The notes: generated from the sequence alone by a model not told the origin. Positions 35,189-44,159 are shown, counted from the stretch's first letter. The stretch: DNA of 64,000 bases from Bacteroidota bacterium (GCA_016183805.1 JACPDX010000005.1:1-64000), one strand, 5' to 3'. A program made the numbers and translations.

Positions 35189-35530
35189 TTGCATATACCA
35201 CATTTCTAATTGCTTCAAGAAGCTCTCCGTTATGCATTACGGACAACTCTGGTGAGTCCAATTCAATAGTGAGCATATTTGTATGTATCTATCGTGTCGG
35301 TATTTCTAGGAAGATTAAATCATAATCTAACAAATACATAAATTTATAATTGTATTGACTTGTAATAACCTTAGTCGGATGGAAGGTGATGGGAGTATTG
35401 AAAACCCGATGGTCACTGGGTTTTAAATCCAAAATTCTGGAAAATTATAAAAAAAACTATTAGGATGGCTGATGATAGTTTTACAAGGGGATCTCCAAAC
35501 TAAAATCATACAGTTTGTAGTTTTAGTGGT
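35172..35530 (-). pseudogene. Decayed copy of the 17992-18729 gene
   Basis: Read on the minus strand the C-terminal part gives NMLTIELDSPELSVMHNGEL and EAIRNVVYAKSLSV, close to NMLTIELSSTELTKMHDGKL and DVIRNVVHEQSLSV of the intact protein. A CAG codon of the intact gene is TAG here (PTRQLHT versus PTR-stop-IHT). Further upstream, deletions and frame changes break the match, though nucleotide matches continue to about 35530 (ACTATTAGGATGGCTGATGA). The N-terminal half is gone. No other gene is seen between 34993 and the attR repeat. Confidence 0.85.
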
Positions 35531-35693
35531 GGTTGATATATCCTGAGCGAAGTCCTATAAAAGATAATAGAAGGTTTCGTTGAGTTCCTTATGTTCGTTC
35601 AATAACTGTAAAAAATTATTAATAGGGTCGTCTTAACACTTTTGACAACTTTAATAAAGGTGAATTTTTTGCCCTACTGAAACATTGCCATTT

Positions 35694-35717
35694 ACTGAAA
35701 CATTATTGAAACATTTT
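35694..35717. promoter_or_regulatory. Candidate integrase arm-type site, right arm
   Basis: 24 bp identical in sequence and orientation to 4229-4252 (begins ACTGAAACATTATTGAAACA). It lies about 83 bp from the core. With the left copy it would flank the core in the excised form. Confidence 0.5.
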
Positions 35718-35773
35718 GGGTGTTATTTGCACTTATTTGGGCACAATTGACAATTGGAACCCTTGTAAAACGT

Positions 35774-35810
35774 AAGAACCGCTTGATTCTTGCGAATTGA
35801 AGCGGTTCTT
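35774..35810 (-). terminator. tRNA-Glu terminator hairpin
   Basis: AAGAACCGCTT and AAGCGGTTCTT form an 11-bp stem right after the 3' end of tRNA-Glu on the minus strand, followed by ACGTTTT. It is inside the island's right end and brings its own terminator to the tRNA. Confidence 0.6.
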
Positions 35811-35830
35811 TGCAGCCCGTAGGGGAATCG
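35800..35830. other. attR core
   Basis: 31 bp identical to the attL core at 4152-4182. Bases 35813-35830 are the last 18 bases of the intact tRNA-Glu, so the insertion left the tRNA functional. Confidence 0.88.
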
Positions 35831-35884
35831 AACCCCTGTTTCCAGGATGAAAACCTGGCGTCCTAACCCCTAGACGAACGGGCC
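35813..35884 (-). tRNA. tRNA-Glu (anticodon TTC)
   Basis: 72 bases on the minus strand. Acceptor stem GGCCCGT/ACGGGCT, D-arm GTCT...GGAC, anticodon stem CCAGG/CCTGG with loop TTTTCAT (anticodon TTC), T-arm AGGGG/CCCCT with loop TTCGATT, discriminator G. CCA is not encoded. The 3' end is the integration site of the island to its left. Confidence 0.97.
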
Positions 35885-35958
35885 AAATGGTTTCCCCTAT
35901 ATTTTTAGGAGTGCAAATGTAAATTTTTTTATCATGTATTCAAATAATTTTAAATAAA

Positions 35959-36651
35959 TTATTCGAAATTATTGATATCTGACTGAAACTTAAAGCCTAA
36001 ACGTTTGCCTGTTTTAATGTTTGCGGCATTGGTTACTTCAATAATATCCATAACACTAATTTCGTTTACGGTATTGTATGGTGGAGTAAGCAAATCAAAA
36101 TCAATAGAATATAGTATGGTTGACTCAACAATTTTTCTTATTTTAGTAGTATCAATCGTTTCGTGAATAAAATCGTTGTACAAAAATCCTAGTTGTTTTT
36201 TTCCTTCTACAAAGTAATGCAGTTCGTTGTTTACAAAAAATCGGGCAACCAAATAACCAATATCGTTTATTCTATTGTATTTAAGCGAGTCGGCTAAAAA
36301 ATTATACACGTTTATCATTCCACAATACGACCGAAGTTCATCTTCTTTAACATAAGAACTTTGCCATATTTGGTGATTTTTTGGGAAATCAAATATGTTG
36401 GTATGCATAAAAAACACTAAAATATCGCCACCAAACTTGATGTGAAATTCATAATCACCTTTTAGATAATATTCAAGAGCAACATTATCGTCCACTTTTT
36501 TCATTTCAACCCGTAACTCTCCTACAAGTTTTTCAGCTTCTGTTTTAAACTCGTCAAAAACTTGTATGGTTTTTTTAAAAAGACATTGTTTAAGACAAGC
36601 CTTTTTCTTTAAAATATCTAAAATAAGTTCTTTGGTTGGTTTTTCTGCCAT
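35959..36651 (-). CDS. Conserved-looking unknown protein downstream of proS
   Basis: 230 residues from the ATG at 36651 (MAEKPTKELILDIL). The frame is open to 36684, but that start would overlap proS and has a less likely leader. Soluble and mixed, with no recognised domain. Sequence marks: KKKACLKQCLFKKTIQVFDE, GDILVFFMHTNIFDFP, SYCGMINVYNFLADSL. Position directly after proS on the same strand suggests co-transcription. First chromosomal gene right of the island. Confidence 0.65.
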   Translation of the reverse strand: MAEKPTKELILDILKKKACLKQCLFKKTIQVFDEFKTEAEKLVGELRVEMKKVDDNVALEYYLKGDYEFHIKFGGDILVFFMHTNIFDFPKNHQIWQSSYVKEDELRSYCGMINVYNFLADSLKYNRINDIGYLVARFFVNNELHYFVEGKKQLGFLYNDFIHETIDTTKIRKIVESTILYSIDFDLLTPPYNTVNEISVMDIIEVTNAANIKTGKRLGFKFQSDINNFE

Positions 36652-36667
36652 TGGTTTAGGTTTTAGC

Positions 36668-38140
36668 TTAATAAGCTCTAGCAAAAATTACTCGTTGCGT
36701 AGAGGGGTTTCCAGTTAAAATACATTTTCCTTGTTCTTGTTTATTGTTTAAAGGAATGCAGCGGATGGTTGCTTTGGTGAGTTCTTTAATTTTATCTTCA
36801 GTTTCTGAGGTTCCATCCCAATGGGCTGAAATAAATCCACCTTTATCCAAAAGTTTTTCAAACTCTTCCCAACTATCTGCTTTATTGGTATTTTCTGCTC
36901 TAAAGTCAACTGCTTTTTGATATAAATTAACTTGAATATTTTTTAATAAATGTTCAATTTTGGTAGCAATGTCTTGTTGTTGTAAAGTCTCTTTTTCTTT
37001 TGTATCCCTACGAGCTACTTCAACAGTGCCATTTTCCAAATCCCTTGGTCCAATTGCTATTCTCACAGGGACACCTTTAAACTCGTATTCAGCAAATTTG
37101 AATCCTGGCTTTTGAGTATCTCTATCATCGTATTTTACAGAAATTCCTTTAGCTTCAATGGCTGCTTTGATTTTTAATGCTTGTACAGAAATTTCAGCCA
37201 ATTGTTCTTCGCCTTTATAAATAGGAACAATTACCACTTGAATTGGAGCTAGGTTTGGAGGCAATACCAAACCTTCATCGTCAGAGTGAGTCATGATTAA
37301 AGCACCCATCAAACGCGTTGAAACTCCCCAGGAAGTTGCCCAAACATATTCTTGTTTTCCTTCTTTTGTTGCAAATTTTACATCAAAAGCTTTAGCAAAA
37401 TTCTGACCTAAAAAATGTGATGTTCCTGCTTGTAACGCTTTTCCATCTTGCATTAAAGCTTCAATGCAATAGGTTTCTAAAGCACCGGCAAAACGTTCAT
37501 TTTTAGTTTTCACGCCTTTTATTACAGGCATTGCCATAAAGTTTTCTGCAAAAGTGGTGTAAACATCCAACATTCTTTCCGATTCTTCTATAGCTTCTTC
37601 TTGACTGGCGTGAGCGGTATGACCTTCTTGCCAAAGAAATTCAGCAGTTCGTAAAAATAAACGAGTACGCATTTCCCACCGAACCACATTTGCCCATTGG
37701 TTAATTAACAAAGGCAAATCTCTGTAAGATTGTATCCAGCCTCTATAAGTGTTCCAAATAATGGTTTCCGAGGTAGGTCTAATAATTAATTCTTCTTCCA
37801 GTTTAGCCTCTGGGTCAACAACAACACCACTTCCATCTTCAGCATTTTTTAACCTATAATGAGTTACTACGGCACATTCTTTGGCAAAACCCTCAACGTG
37901 GTCGGCTTCTTTACTTAAATATGATTTTGGGATTAAAAGCGGAAAATAGGCATTCACATGCCCGGTTTCTTTAAACATTTTATCGAGTTGTGCTTGAATT
38001 TTTTCCCAAATAGCATATCCATAAGGCTTAATTACCATACAACCTCTAACAGCAGAGTGATCGGCTAAATCTGCTTTTACTACTAATTCATTGTACCATT
38101 GCGAATAATCTTCACTTCTTGTTGTAAAATCTTTTGCCAT
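36668..38140 (-). CDS. proS: Prolyl-tRNA synthetase (short, archaeal/eukaryotic type)
   Basis: 490 residues. Class II synthetase charging tRNA-Pro. Motif 2 region [17 protein letters not shown] and [19 protein letters not shown]; proline site [14 protein letters not shown]; motif 3 [14 protein letters not shown] with DDEGLVLPP. The anticodon-binding domain follows (VVIVPIYKG to about 400) with the C-terminal zinc-type extension. It lacks the editing insertion of the long bacterial form, as usual in Bacteroidota. Full length, ends in the characteristic aromatic residue (FARAY). Confidence 0.97.
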   Translation of the reverse strand: MAKDFTTRSEDYSQWYNELVVKADLADHSAVRGCMVIKPYGYAIWEKIQAQLDKMFKETGHVNAYFPLLIPKSYLSKEADHVEGFAKECAVVTHYRLKNAEDGSGVVVDPEAKLEEELIIRPTSETIIWNTYRGWIQSYRDLPLLINQWANVVRWEMRTRLFLRTAEFLWQEGHTAHASQEEAIEESERMLDVYTTFAENFMAMPVIKGVKTKNERFAGALETYCIEALMQDGKALQAGTSHFLGQNFAKAFDVKFATKEGKQEYVWATSWGVSTRLMGALIMTHSDDEGLVLPPNLAPIQVVIVPIYKGEEQLAEISVQALKIKAAIEAKGISVKYDDRDTQKPGFKFAEYEFKGVPVRIAIGPRDLENGTVEVARRDTKEKETLQQQDIATKIEHLLKNIQVNLYQKAVDFRAENTNKADSWEEFEKLLDKGGFISAHWDGTSETEDKIKELTKATIRCIPLNNKQEQGKCILTGNPSTQRVIFARAY

Positions 38141-38236
38141 TTATTTTTTGGGTATAATTATTGATTGCTGTTAATTAAAGTCATAAATTTAATGAGTCGG
38201 TAAATTTAAGCGAATTTTACCTAAAAAAAAGGTGTT

Positions 38237-38581
38237 ATGAAAACAAATCTATTTTATTTGGCTGTGTTATTTTTTCTTGTTTTAAACAACAATGTAGTTG
38301 CTCAAGATGAGTTTTATAATGACAAAAATACTTCAGAAACAAAATCGGTTAAGGCGGATAGTGTAGATATAAGTTCGTATTCAACCGCAGAAGATTATTA
38401 TGAAGTTGGAGGAGTTGTTAAAGAAAATAACACGAATGAACAAGTTGATCCCGATAATTATCAGGATGAAGATACTCGCTCCGAAAAAAGAAGGAAAAGT
38501 GAGAAAAACGAGTTTGTTGCTAATGTGATGATGGATGTTTTTATCAATGTAGTGTTTATTGTTGCAACGTTTTGGCATTAG
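38237..38581 (+). CDS. Small exported protein, paralogue of the next gene
   Basis: 114 residues with a signal peptide (MKTNLFYLAVLFFLVLNNNVVAQ). The mature N-terminus DEFYNDKNTSETKS and SSYSTAEDYYEVGG match the start of the next protein (DDFYPSKNKKTKE, SQYSTATDYYI), so the two share ancestry. A C-terminal hydrophobic segment (about 98-113, VFINVVFIVATFW) may be a membrane anchor. Function unknown. Confidence 0.65.
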   Translation: MKTNLFYLAVLFFLVLNNNVVAQDEFYNDKNTSETKSVKADSVDISSYSTAEDYYEVGGVVKENNTNEQVDPDNYQDEDTRSEKRRKSEKNEFVANVMMDVFINVVFIVATFWH

Positions 38582-38637
38582 TTTATGGCATGGTATTTGT
38601 CTTTTTTAGTTCGTTAACAAATGTCCAAGTAAAATAT

Positions 38638-38643
38638 AGGAGG
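38638..38643 (+). promoter_or_regulatory. Shine-Dalgarno-like site AGGAGG
   Basis: AGGAGG lies 7 bases before the ATG at 38651. Canonical Shine-Dalgarno sites are unusual in Bacteroidota, where A-rich leaders dominate, so this confirms the start and hints at strong translation. Confidence 0.6.
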
Positions 38644-38650
38644 AATTATT

Positions 38651-40033
38651 ATGAAAACACTATTGAAAATAATGGTTACAATGGCAGCGATAGTTGCTAT
38701 TACCAACGTTTATGCTCAAGATGATTTTTATCCGTCAAAAAATAAAAAAACAAAAGAAGCTCCGATAACTATTCAATCTGATGATGAAAAAATTAACGAT
38801 AGCCAATATTCTACGGCTACTGATTATTATATCGACCAAAAACAGGTAGAGCGTGAAGCTCAATACAATCAACAAATGGGTATTACTGATAGCACTACCT
38901 ATTATGAAGATGAAAATGGTAATACTAGAATTACCAATAATTATTACAATGGCGATAATTACGATTACGATAATGAGTACTACGACTACGAGTATTCATC
39001 AAGAATAAGAAGATTTCATAGACCTTATTCTGGTTATGGATATTACGATAATTGTTATACCAATTACTATTGGTATGATTACAATCCTTATAATTATGGA
39101 GTAAGTGTTTATACCAGTTATGGATGGTGGTATCCTCGTCCTTGGGGTTGGAATGTGGGTTGGTCGTGGGGTTCTGGCTGGTATGCTGGTTGGGGAATTG
39201 GATGGGGTATGGGCTGGGGAGGTGGTTATTATGGTAGCTCTTATTGGTCAGGATATAATCATGGATATAATCACGGTTATAATGATGGATATTATGCTGG
39301 AAATTATTACAACAGTTACGATAAAAACAGTTATTATTACGGACATCGTGGAAATACATCTTCAGGTTATGGAGGATATGGACATGGAACTCGACCAAGT
39401 GGTTCGTCGATGGCTTCTATGAACAATAGTATTCCAAAAACTGTTGCTCCTGTAAAAACTTTTGGAGAAAAATACGAAATGGCTGTAAGAAATAACACCA
39501 TTAACAATGTAAATGGTAATTCAAGTGGACCAAGAACTATAAATGAAGGTAATAACAATAATGTTTCGCCAAGGTCAACTTCTGTTCAACCAAACGTTGG
39601 GGGCTCTCAACCTAGACCAAATCCTTATATAAACCCGAAAAGTAATGTAATTCCTAGAACATCTACCGAACCTAATGGCGTTGGTGTTGGTCCAAAACCT
39701 AGAACTACATCAGAACCAAACGGATATACACCATCTCCAAGAAATAATTCTGAACCAAATGTAATACCTCCTAAACCAAGGACTACAAATCCGAATACAC
39801 CTTCTAGTCAGCCGACTTATAATCAGCCTAGAAATCCGAACCAAGGGGGTGGAGGTGTAACTCCTAAACCGAGAACATATTCGAAACCTACCACACAACC
39901 AAATTATTCTAAACCCAGCAATCAGAATTATAACAAGCCAAGTAATTCTTATAGCAGACCGTCTGGAAATAGTTATAATAGAGGTGGGTCAGCTCCAAGT
40001 GGCGGAGGTGGTGGTGGAAGAAAACCTAGATAA
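38651..40033 (+). CDS. Exported Tyr/Gly/Trp-rich then Pro/Asn-rich protein
   Basis: 460 residues with a signal peptide (MKTLLKIMVTMAAIVAITNVYAQ). Layout: an N-terminal shared segment (DDFYPSKNKK, YSTATDYYI), a Tyr/Asp-rich stretch (about 95-120), a Trp/Gly/Tyr-rich segment (about 155-245, with GWNVGWSWGSGWYAGWGIGW), then 210 residues rich in Pro, Asn, Arg and Ser with repeated PKPRT and SEPN units. It resembles structural or adhesive surface proteins; no T9SS tail is seen. The start is fixed by the AGGAGG site. Low-complexity DNA makes open frames on other strands, which are not genes. Confidence 0.75.
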   Translation: MKTLLKIMVTMAAIVAITNVYAQDDFYPSKNKKTKEAPITIQSDDEKINDSQYSTATDYYIDQKQVEREAQYNQQMGITDSTTYYEDENGNTRITNNYYNGDNYDYDNEYYDYEYSSRIRRFHRPYSGYGYYDNCYTNYYWYDYNPYNYGVSVYTSYGWWYPRPWGWNVGWSWGSGWYAGWGIGWGMGWGGGYYGSSYWSGYNHGYNHGYNDGYYAGNYYNSYDKNSYYYGHRGNTSSGYGGYGHGTRPSGSSMASMNNSIPKTVAPVKTFGEKYEMAVRNNTINNVNGNSSGPRTINEGNNNNVSPRSTSVQPNVGGSQPRPNPYINPKSNVIPRTSTEPNGVGVGPKPRTTSEPNGYTPSPRNNSEPNVIPPKPRTTNPNTPSSQPTYNQPRNPNQGGGGVTPKPRTYSKPTTQPNYSKPSNQNYNKPSNSYSRPSGNSYNRGGSAPSGGGGGGRKPR

Positions 40034-40106
40034 TGTGTAGATGTTTGGATGTGAGAATTACTTTAATACTGTGAACCGATAACTGATAACGATTAACTCA
40101 TTTCTA

Positions 40107-41576
40107 ATGAAAAAGATAACCATACTTATACTTTCAGTAGTTTTTAGCATACAATTTTTGTCTGCCCAAAATGAGTTTGATGCACTTCGATATTCTAATT
40201 TAGAGTTTTACGGTGATGCACGATTTAATGCGATGGGTGGTTCGTTTGGGGCATTGGGTGCAAACATGTCTTCGATAAGTGTAAACCCATCAGGTATAGG
40301 GGTTTATCAAAGTTCTGATTTTTCTTTTACTCCTGCTTTTCATTATAATTATACTGACACAAAACTTGATGGTAATAATTTGAGTGATGGTAAGCTTAAT
40401 TTTCATTTTTCAAACATTGGTATTGTTGGAAATTTTGGTGGTGGTGGAAATTGGGAGAGTGTAAGTTTTGGGATGGGTTACAATAGAACTTCAAATTTTA
40501 ATACCAGTATTTCTGCAAAAGGTACAACTGACAATACCATGTTAAATAAGTATAATAATGAATTGAATGTAAATGGAGGAACTTATGATGGAGATATTGA
40601 GTCGTTGTTTCCATATAGTTCGAACTTGGCTTATCAAACTTATTTAGTTAATCCAACTTTAGCAGATTCATTGCAATATGATAATGTATTTCAAAATTCA
40701 AAAAATATAACGCAAACAACTAATTATGAAACTAGAGGAGGAAGCGGTGAAATATTTTTTTCGTTTGGTGGTAATTATAACGATAAATGGTATCTAGGGG
40801 CTTCAATGGGAATTCCAACAGTTCGATACATCTACGATAGAAATTATACCGAAAAATCTGCTCTTGATGATACGCTTACTGATGTAAAATCTTTTACTAT
40901 ACACGATAATGTAAAAACCACTGGAGCAGGTTTTAATTTTAAATTGGGAATGATTTATAAGGTAACGGATTGGGTTAGATTGGGTGTTGCTTTTCATACG
41001 CCCACCATTTATGGATTAACCGATGATTATCAAACTACCATGAAATCGGAAATGAAAGATGGTTCTACTTATGACAATTCTTCACCTTATGGTAATTATA
41101 GTTATTTACTTACCACTCCTTATCGATTTATAAGCAGTATAGCATTTGTGATTGGTGAGCATGGTGTAATTAATGCTGATTACGAAATGGTTGATTATTC
41201 AACTGCAAGATTAAAAAGTGACAACAGCCAAGGTTACGATGGTTATGATTTTTCTACTGAAAACCAAAATATTCGAAACAATTTTGAACTTACTCAAAAT
41301 GTTAGAGTAGGTACAGAATGGAGGTTGGATCCATTTAGATTAAGAGCTGGATATCGTTATCAAGGAAACCCAATAAGTAGTAATTTTAATACAAATCAGC
41401 AAGCATCAACCTATTCTTTAGGTTTCGGTATAAAAGAAGAAGGGTATTATTTTGATGTTGCCTATGCACTAAAAATGTACAATAATCAAACTGTGATAGT
41501 TGCCGAAAACAATGATTTTGCTACTTCCGAGTTAAAAGATTATTACATTACTTTTACCTTAGGGTTTAGGTTTTGA
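40107..41576 (+). CDS. OmpP1/FadL-like outer-membrane protein
   Basis: 489 residues with a signal peptide (MKKITILILSVVFSIQFLSAQ). The mature start DALRYSNLEFYGDARFNAMG, GGSFGALGANMSSISVNPSG matches Bacteroidota OmpP1/FadL/TodX-type porins and PorV-like proteins. The body is a series of amphipathic strands ending YYITFTLGFRF, with the terminal Phe usual for outer-membrane barrels. It probably takes up hydrophobic compounds; the substrate is unknown. Its last bases overlap the convergent 41566 gene by 11 bp. Confidence 0.85.
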   Translation: MKKITILILSVVFSIQFLSAQNEFDALRYSNLEFYGDARFNAMGGSFGALGANMSSISVNPSGIGVYQSSDFSFTPAFHYNYTDTKLDGNNLSDGKLNFHFSNIGIVGNFGGGGNWESVSFGMGYNRTSNFNTSISAKGTTDNTMLNKYNNELNVNGGTYDGDIESLFPYSSNLAYQTYLVNPTLADSLQYDNVFQNSKNITQTTNYETRGGSGEIFFSFGGNYNDKWYLGASMGIPTVRYIYDRNYTEKSALDDTLTDVKSFTIHDNVKTTGAGFNFKLGMIYKVTDWVRLGVAFHTPTIYGLTDDYQTTMKSEMKDGSTYDNSSPYGNYSYLLTTPYRFISSIAFVIGEHGVINADYEMVDYSTARLKSDNSQGYDGYDFSTENQNIRNNFELTQNVRVGTEWRLDPFRLRAGYRYQGNPISSNFNTNQQASTYSLGFGIKEEGYYFDVAYALKMYNNQTVIVAENNDFATSELKDYYITFTLGFRF

Positions 41577-41895
41577 AAAAGCCAATAATTGCTAAGGTTA
41601 ACACAGCTATTGCAACCAAATAAACAGCTATCCGAAGTGGTTTAAATGGTATAGTAGGCTTTCTGAATTTAGCATTTACCAAGTAATTTAGTTGTTGAAC
41701 TTTTTTGAAATCACTATTTTTTACTCCATAAAAATAGGTTGTTTTGCTTGGTGTTTCTTCAACATCCGATTCATGCCAAATTTGTTGCTCTTTTAATAGA
41801 TTTTCAAAATATGTAGCTCTTTCGGGGTTAAAAAAATGAAAAATAGTATACGCTTTTCGAGTCGGATGTTCGTTGTAATTGGTAATGTTTAACAT
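41566..41895 (-). CDS. Small membrane-anchored protein, unknown
   Basis: 109 residues. A soluble N-terminal domain (KAYTIFHFFNPERATYFENL, then YFYGVKNSDFKKVQQLNYLV), which resembles a small ferredoxin-like sensor fold, followed by one transmembrane helix (about 88-106, IAVYLVAIAVLTLAIIGFF). The downstream end overlaps the porin gene. Close (2 bp) to the M23 peptidase gene, whose stop it follows on the same strand, so probably an operon. Confidence 0.6.
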   Translation of the reverse strand: MLNITNYNEHPTRKAYTIFHFFNPERATYFENLLKEQQIWHESDVEETPSKTTYFYGVKNSDFKKVQQLNYLVNAKFRKPTIPFKPLRIAVYLVAIAVLTLAIIGFFKT

Positions 41896-41897
41896 GA

Positions 41898-42923
41898 TTA
41901 TTTTATCCTAATTTGTTTACCAACCCTAAGAATAGAACTTTTTTTCATGTCGTTTAAATCACATAAATCTTTTATCGTAATACCATATCTGATGGCAATT
42001 TTTTGCATATAATCACCTCTTTCAATGGTATGGAATTCAACTCCAGTAGGAATAGCTGCATAACTGTATTTTTGTTTGCGAAGTTCTAACGATTCGCTTA
42101 TTAGTTTATTTTCTTTAAATGAAATAATGTGTTTAGGATTTAATGGTTTTCCTTTAAAACGTAATTCATAATGGAGATGACTACCGGTTGATCTTCCTGA
42201 ACTTCCTCCAAGTCCGATAATCTGCCCTGCTTCAACAATATCTCCGGGTTTAACCTTTAAACGATGAAGATGGGCATATATGGTTTCTAAGCCGTTGTAA
42301 TGACGAATAACAACAACCCGACCGAAACTAGGATGTTTTAATGCAATACGAATCATACCGTCAAATGAGGCTACAACAGGATCCCAAACCTGTAAATCTA
42401 AATCGATTCCATTGTGATTTCTTCCGCTTCTATATCCATAATTTGATGTTATGACCGGATTTTGGATAGGCATAACAAAATCACACAGGTTTTCAATATC
42501 TACTAGTGTTAAAAATATGTTGGTATCGTTTGCCGATAGTTCATCATCGTAAGGCGAAATGTGTTCGGTGTTCCAGTTTCTGTACATCGAGTTGGAAGGA
42601 ATTGGGGTGTCTTCATAAAAATTAGTCAGTGTAATATAATAATCGTGTTCATTTAATCTGTTTTCCGCATAATCATTTAGTTCCTTCAGAAGGCTTTTTG
42701 ATATTAATTGTTGATCTAATAATGAATCAATCATGTTAATAATTTCATCACCGCTTAAAGTTGATAAATCATCATAAAATGGGTTGGTTGTTGAGATTAC
42801 CAATGCACTAACTGTATCTTTTTTTGTGGTATTTTCTTCTTCAATACCGAAACAAAAACCATAGGTAAAATTCCATGCTATCAGGCAGAAAATAAACGTA
42901 ATTTTTGTTATAGGTTGTTTCAT
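41898..42923 (-). CDS. M23 peptidase with LysM domain
   Basis: 341 residues. Signal sequence, an unrecognised N-terminal region, an M23 peptidase domain (about 160-260: GYRSGRNHNGIDLDLQVWDP, VVIRHYNGLETIYAHL, RSTGSHLHYELRF with the zinc-binding His and Asp of HNGID and HLHYE), and a C-terminal LysM domain (about 293-340: EFHTIERGDYMQKIAIRYG). It should cleave peptidoglycan cross-bridges in the periplasm. All zinc ligands are present. Confidence 0.93.
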   Translation of the reverse strand: MKQPITKITFIFCLIAWNFTYGFCFGIEEENTTKKDTVSALVISTTNPFYDDLSTLSGDEIINMIDSLLDQQLISKSLLKELNDYAENRLNEHDYYITLTNFYEDTPIPSNSMYRNWNTEHISPYDDELSANDTNIFLTLVDIENLCDFVMPIQNPVITSNYGYRSGRNHNGIDLDLQVWDPVVASFDGMIRIALKHPSFGRVVVIRHYNGLETIYAHLHRLKVKPGDIVEAGQIIGLGGSSGRSTGSHLHYELRFKGKPLNPKHIISFKENKLISESLELRKQKYSYAAIPTGVEFHTIERGDYMQKIAIRYGITIKDLCDLNDMKKSSILRVGKQIRIK

Positions 42924-43056
42924 TTTTTTTTGAAAAAGGAAGCCAATTTATGAAAAAATATTAGAACTAGCACTATTTTAAAATAAGAGTTGCATTTTCT
43001 TTTGGTTAAATCAGTTAAAACACTACTTTTATAAACCTTAATTTTAATTGTTACTT

Positions 43057-44070
43057 ATGAGTTTTTTAAAGCGGTTTTTGTTAATAATTTTGATAGTAAT
43101 TATCTGTTTAGTTATTTTTTCATTTTTACTTCCTTCTACCGTTAAAGTTGAAAAAAAAGTCAATATTGAAGCTTCATCAGAACTTGTTTTTAATCAAATA
43201 AATGAATTAAAAAATTGGAAAAATTGGGCTGTTTGGGCTGAAAAAGACTCCTCAATTTATCTAAATCTGAGTGCTTATTCAAAACCATCAGAAGGTGTTG
43301 GTGCAACCTTTAAATGGGAAAGTGAAAACGATGAGGTTGGCGAAGGGCAATTAAAAATCATCAAATCACAACCTTTTGATGCAATTGAAGCAATGTTAGA
43401 TTTTGGTTCAGGAGATGCTCTTTCGTATTGGAATTTTCAGCAAAAAGAAGAGATGATAGAAGTAACTTGGGGTATTAATTTAGATTTAGGGTTTAATCCG
43501 ATTTCCAAATGGTTTGGTCTTTTTATAGAGGATTATATTACCAATGATATTGAAAAAGGATTAGAAAAACTCAAAAAATATTCAGAAAATTTACCTCGTA
43601 TAAATAGTGGAATTGTAACCAAACAATTTATTGGCAAACCACAATGGTTTCTGTCAATCAGAGATACTGTTGACGGAAGTAAAATAGGCACCATACATGC
43701 TAAACTTTTTTCAGAAATAGGTTCGTTTATGGAACAAAATAACATCGTTGATGATTTGCCTCCGTTAGTTATTTATCATTTTTGGTCAGATACATTAGTT
43801 GATATGGAGGCAGGATTGTTACTTACAGATTCTACAAGAATAACCAATAATCGTATTAAATTAAATAAAATTAATATGGGAAATGTGGTTACGGCAACAC
43901 ATTATGGCTCGTATGACAGAATTCCTGAAACCTATTTTAGTATTAACGAATGGATGAGAAATAATGAGGTTCAGGTGATTGGCTCACCTTGGGAAGTTTA
44001 TGTTATTGATCCATCAATAGAGGAAAACCCCGATAAATGGGTAACAGAAATATATTTCCCAATTAAATAA
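43057..44070 (+). CDS. SRPBCC-GyrI-like domain protein, membrane anchored
   Basis: 337 residues from the ATG at 43057 (an upstream TTG at 43048 is less likely). One N-terminal transmembrane helix (about 6-27). An SRPBCC/polyketide-cyclase-type domain (about 35-175: VNIEASSELVFNQINELKNW, then ATFKWESENDEVGEGQLKII) and a GyrI-like/effector-binding domain (about 185-335: AKLFSEIGSFMEQNNIVDD, YDRIPETYFSINEWMRNNE, WVTEIYFPI). The pair is common in Bacteroidota as a probable small-molecule binder. No HTH, so it is not a transcription factor by itself. Confidence 0.8.
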   Translation: MSFLKRFLLIILIVIICLVIFSFLLPSTVKVEKKVNIEASSELVFNQINELKNWKNWAVWAEKDSSIYLNLSAYSKPSEGVGATFKWESENDEVGEGQLKIIKSQPFDAIEAMLDFGSGDALSYWNFQQKEEMIEVTWGINLDLGFNPISKWFGLFIEDYITNDIEKGLEKLKKYSENLPRINSGIVTKQFIGKPQWFLSIRDTVDGSKIGTIHAKLFSEIGSFMEQNNIVDDLPPLVIYHFWSDTLVDMEAGLLLTDSTRITNNRIKLNKINMGNVVTATHYGSYDRIPETYFSINEWMRNNEVQVIGSPWEVYVIDPSIEENPDKWVTEIYFPIK

Positions 44071-44110
44071 ATATCTTTGTCTTATTGAAATAGCCACGTG
44101 CAAAAACTCA

Positions 44111-44135
44111 CACCAACGAAGTTAGCAGCGAAACA
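44111..44135 (+). repeat. Dispersed REP-like repeat, copy 1
   Basis: 25 bp beginning CACCAACGAAGTTAGCAGCG are identical to the complement of 50674-50698. A second shared block (GAAATAGCCAC) lies upstream in both copies. It is intergenic, with no gene on it. Confidence 0.55.
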
Positions 44136-44159
44136 AATTAAAAAAATAAATACCTACAC

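Larger units (their letters stand above)
4152..35830. mobile_element. 31.7-kb genomic island integrated in tRNA-Glu
   Basis: A perfect 31-bp direct repeat bounds the region. The right copy is the 3' end of an intact tRNA-Glu(TTC) and the left copy a displaced tRNA end, the normal result of tyrosine-integrase insertion into a tRNA gene. A tyrosine integrase gene ends 70 bp inside the left end. Content is accessory: integrase, HTH genes, an orphan methyltransferase, a ParB-like gene, a polymerase-like gene, a serine recombinase, many unknown genes, several decayed genes and a large two-component block. No relaxase, coupling protein, type IV secretion, capsid or terminase gene is visible, so it is best called an integrative element or island of unknown transfer mode. 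Confidence 0.88.
35676..35830. repeat. Right copy of the long imperfect attachment repeat (attR side)
   Basis: Matches 4039-4182 with about nine substitutions and one extra 11-bp ATTGAAACATT unit. Contains three TGAAACATT motifs and the tRNA-Glu terminator hairpin, and ends in the tRNA 3' end. Confidence 0.85.

Noticed and set aside
4152..35830. Prophage
   Set aside because: No capsid, portal, terminase, tail or lysis gene can be recognised.
4152..35830. Integrative conjugative element
   Set aside because: No relaxase, coupling protein or type IV secretion (Tra) gene visible; mobilisation by a helper remains possible.
38931..39898. Asn/His- or Met/Ile-rich frames within the Tyr/Gly-rich gene
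   Set aside because: Alternative frames of low-complexity codons; no start signals.
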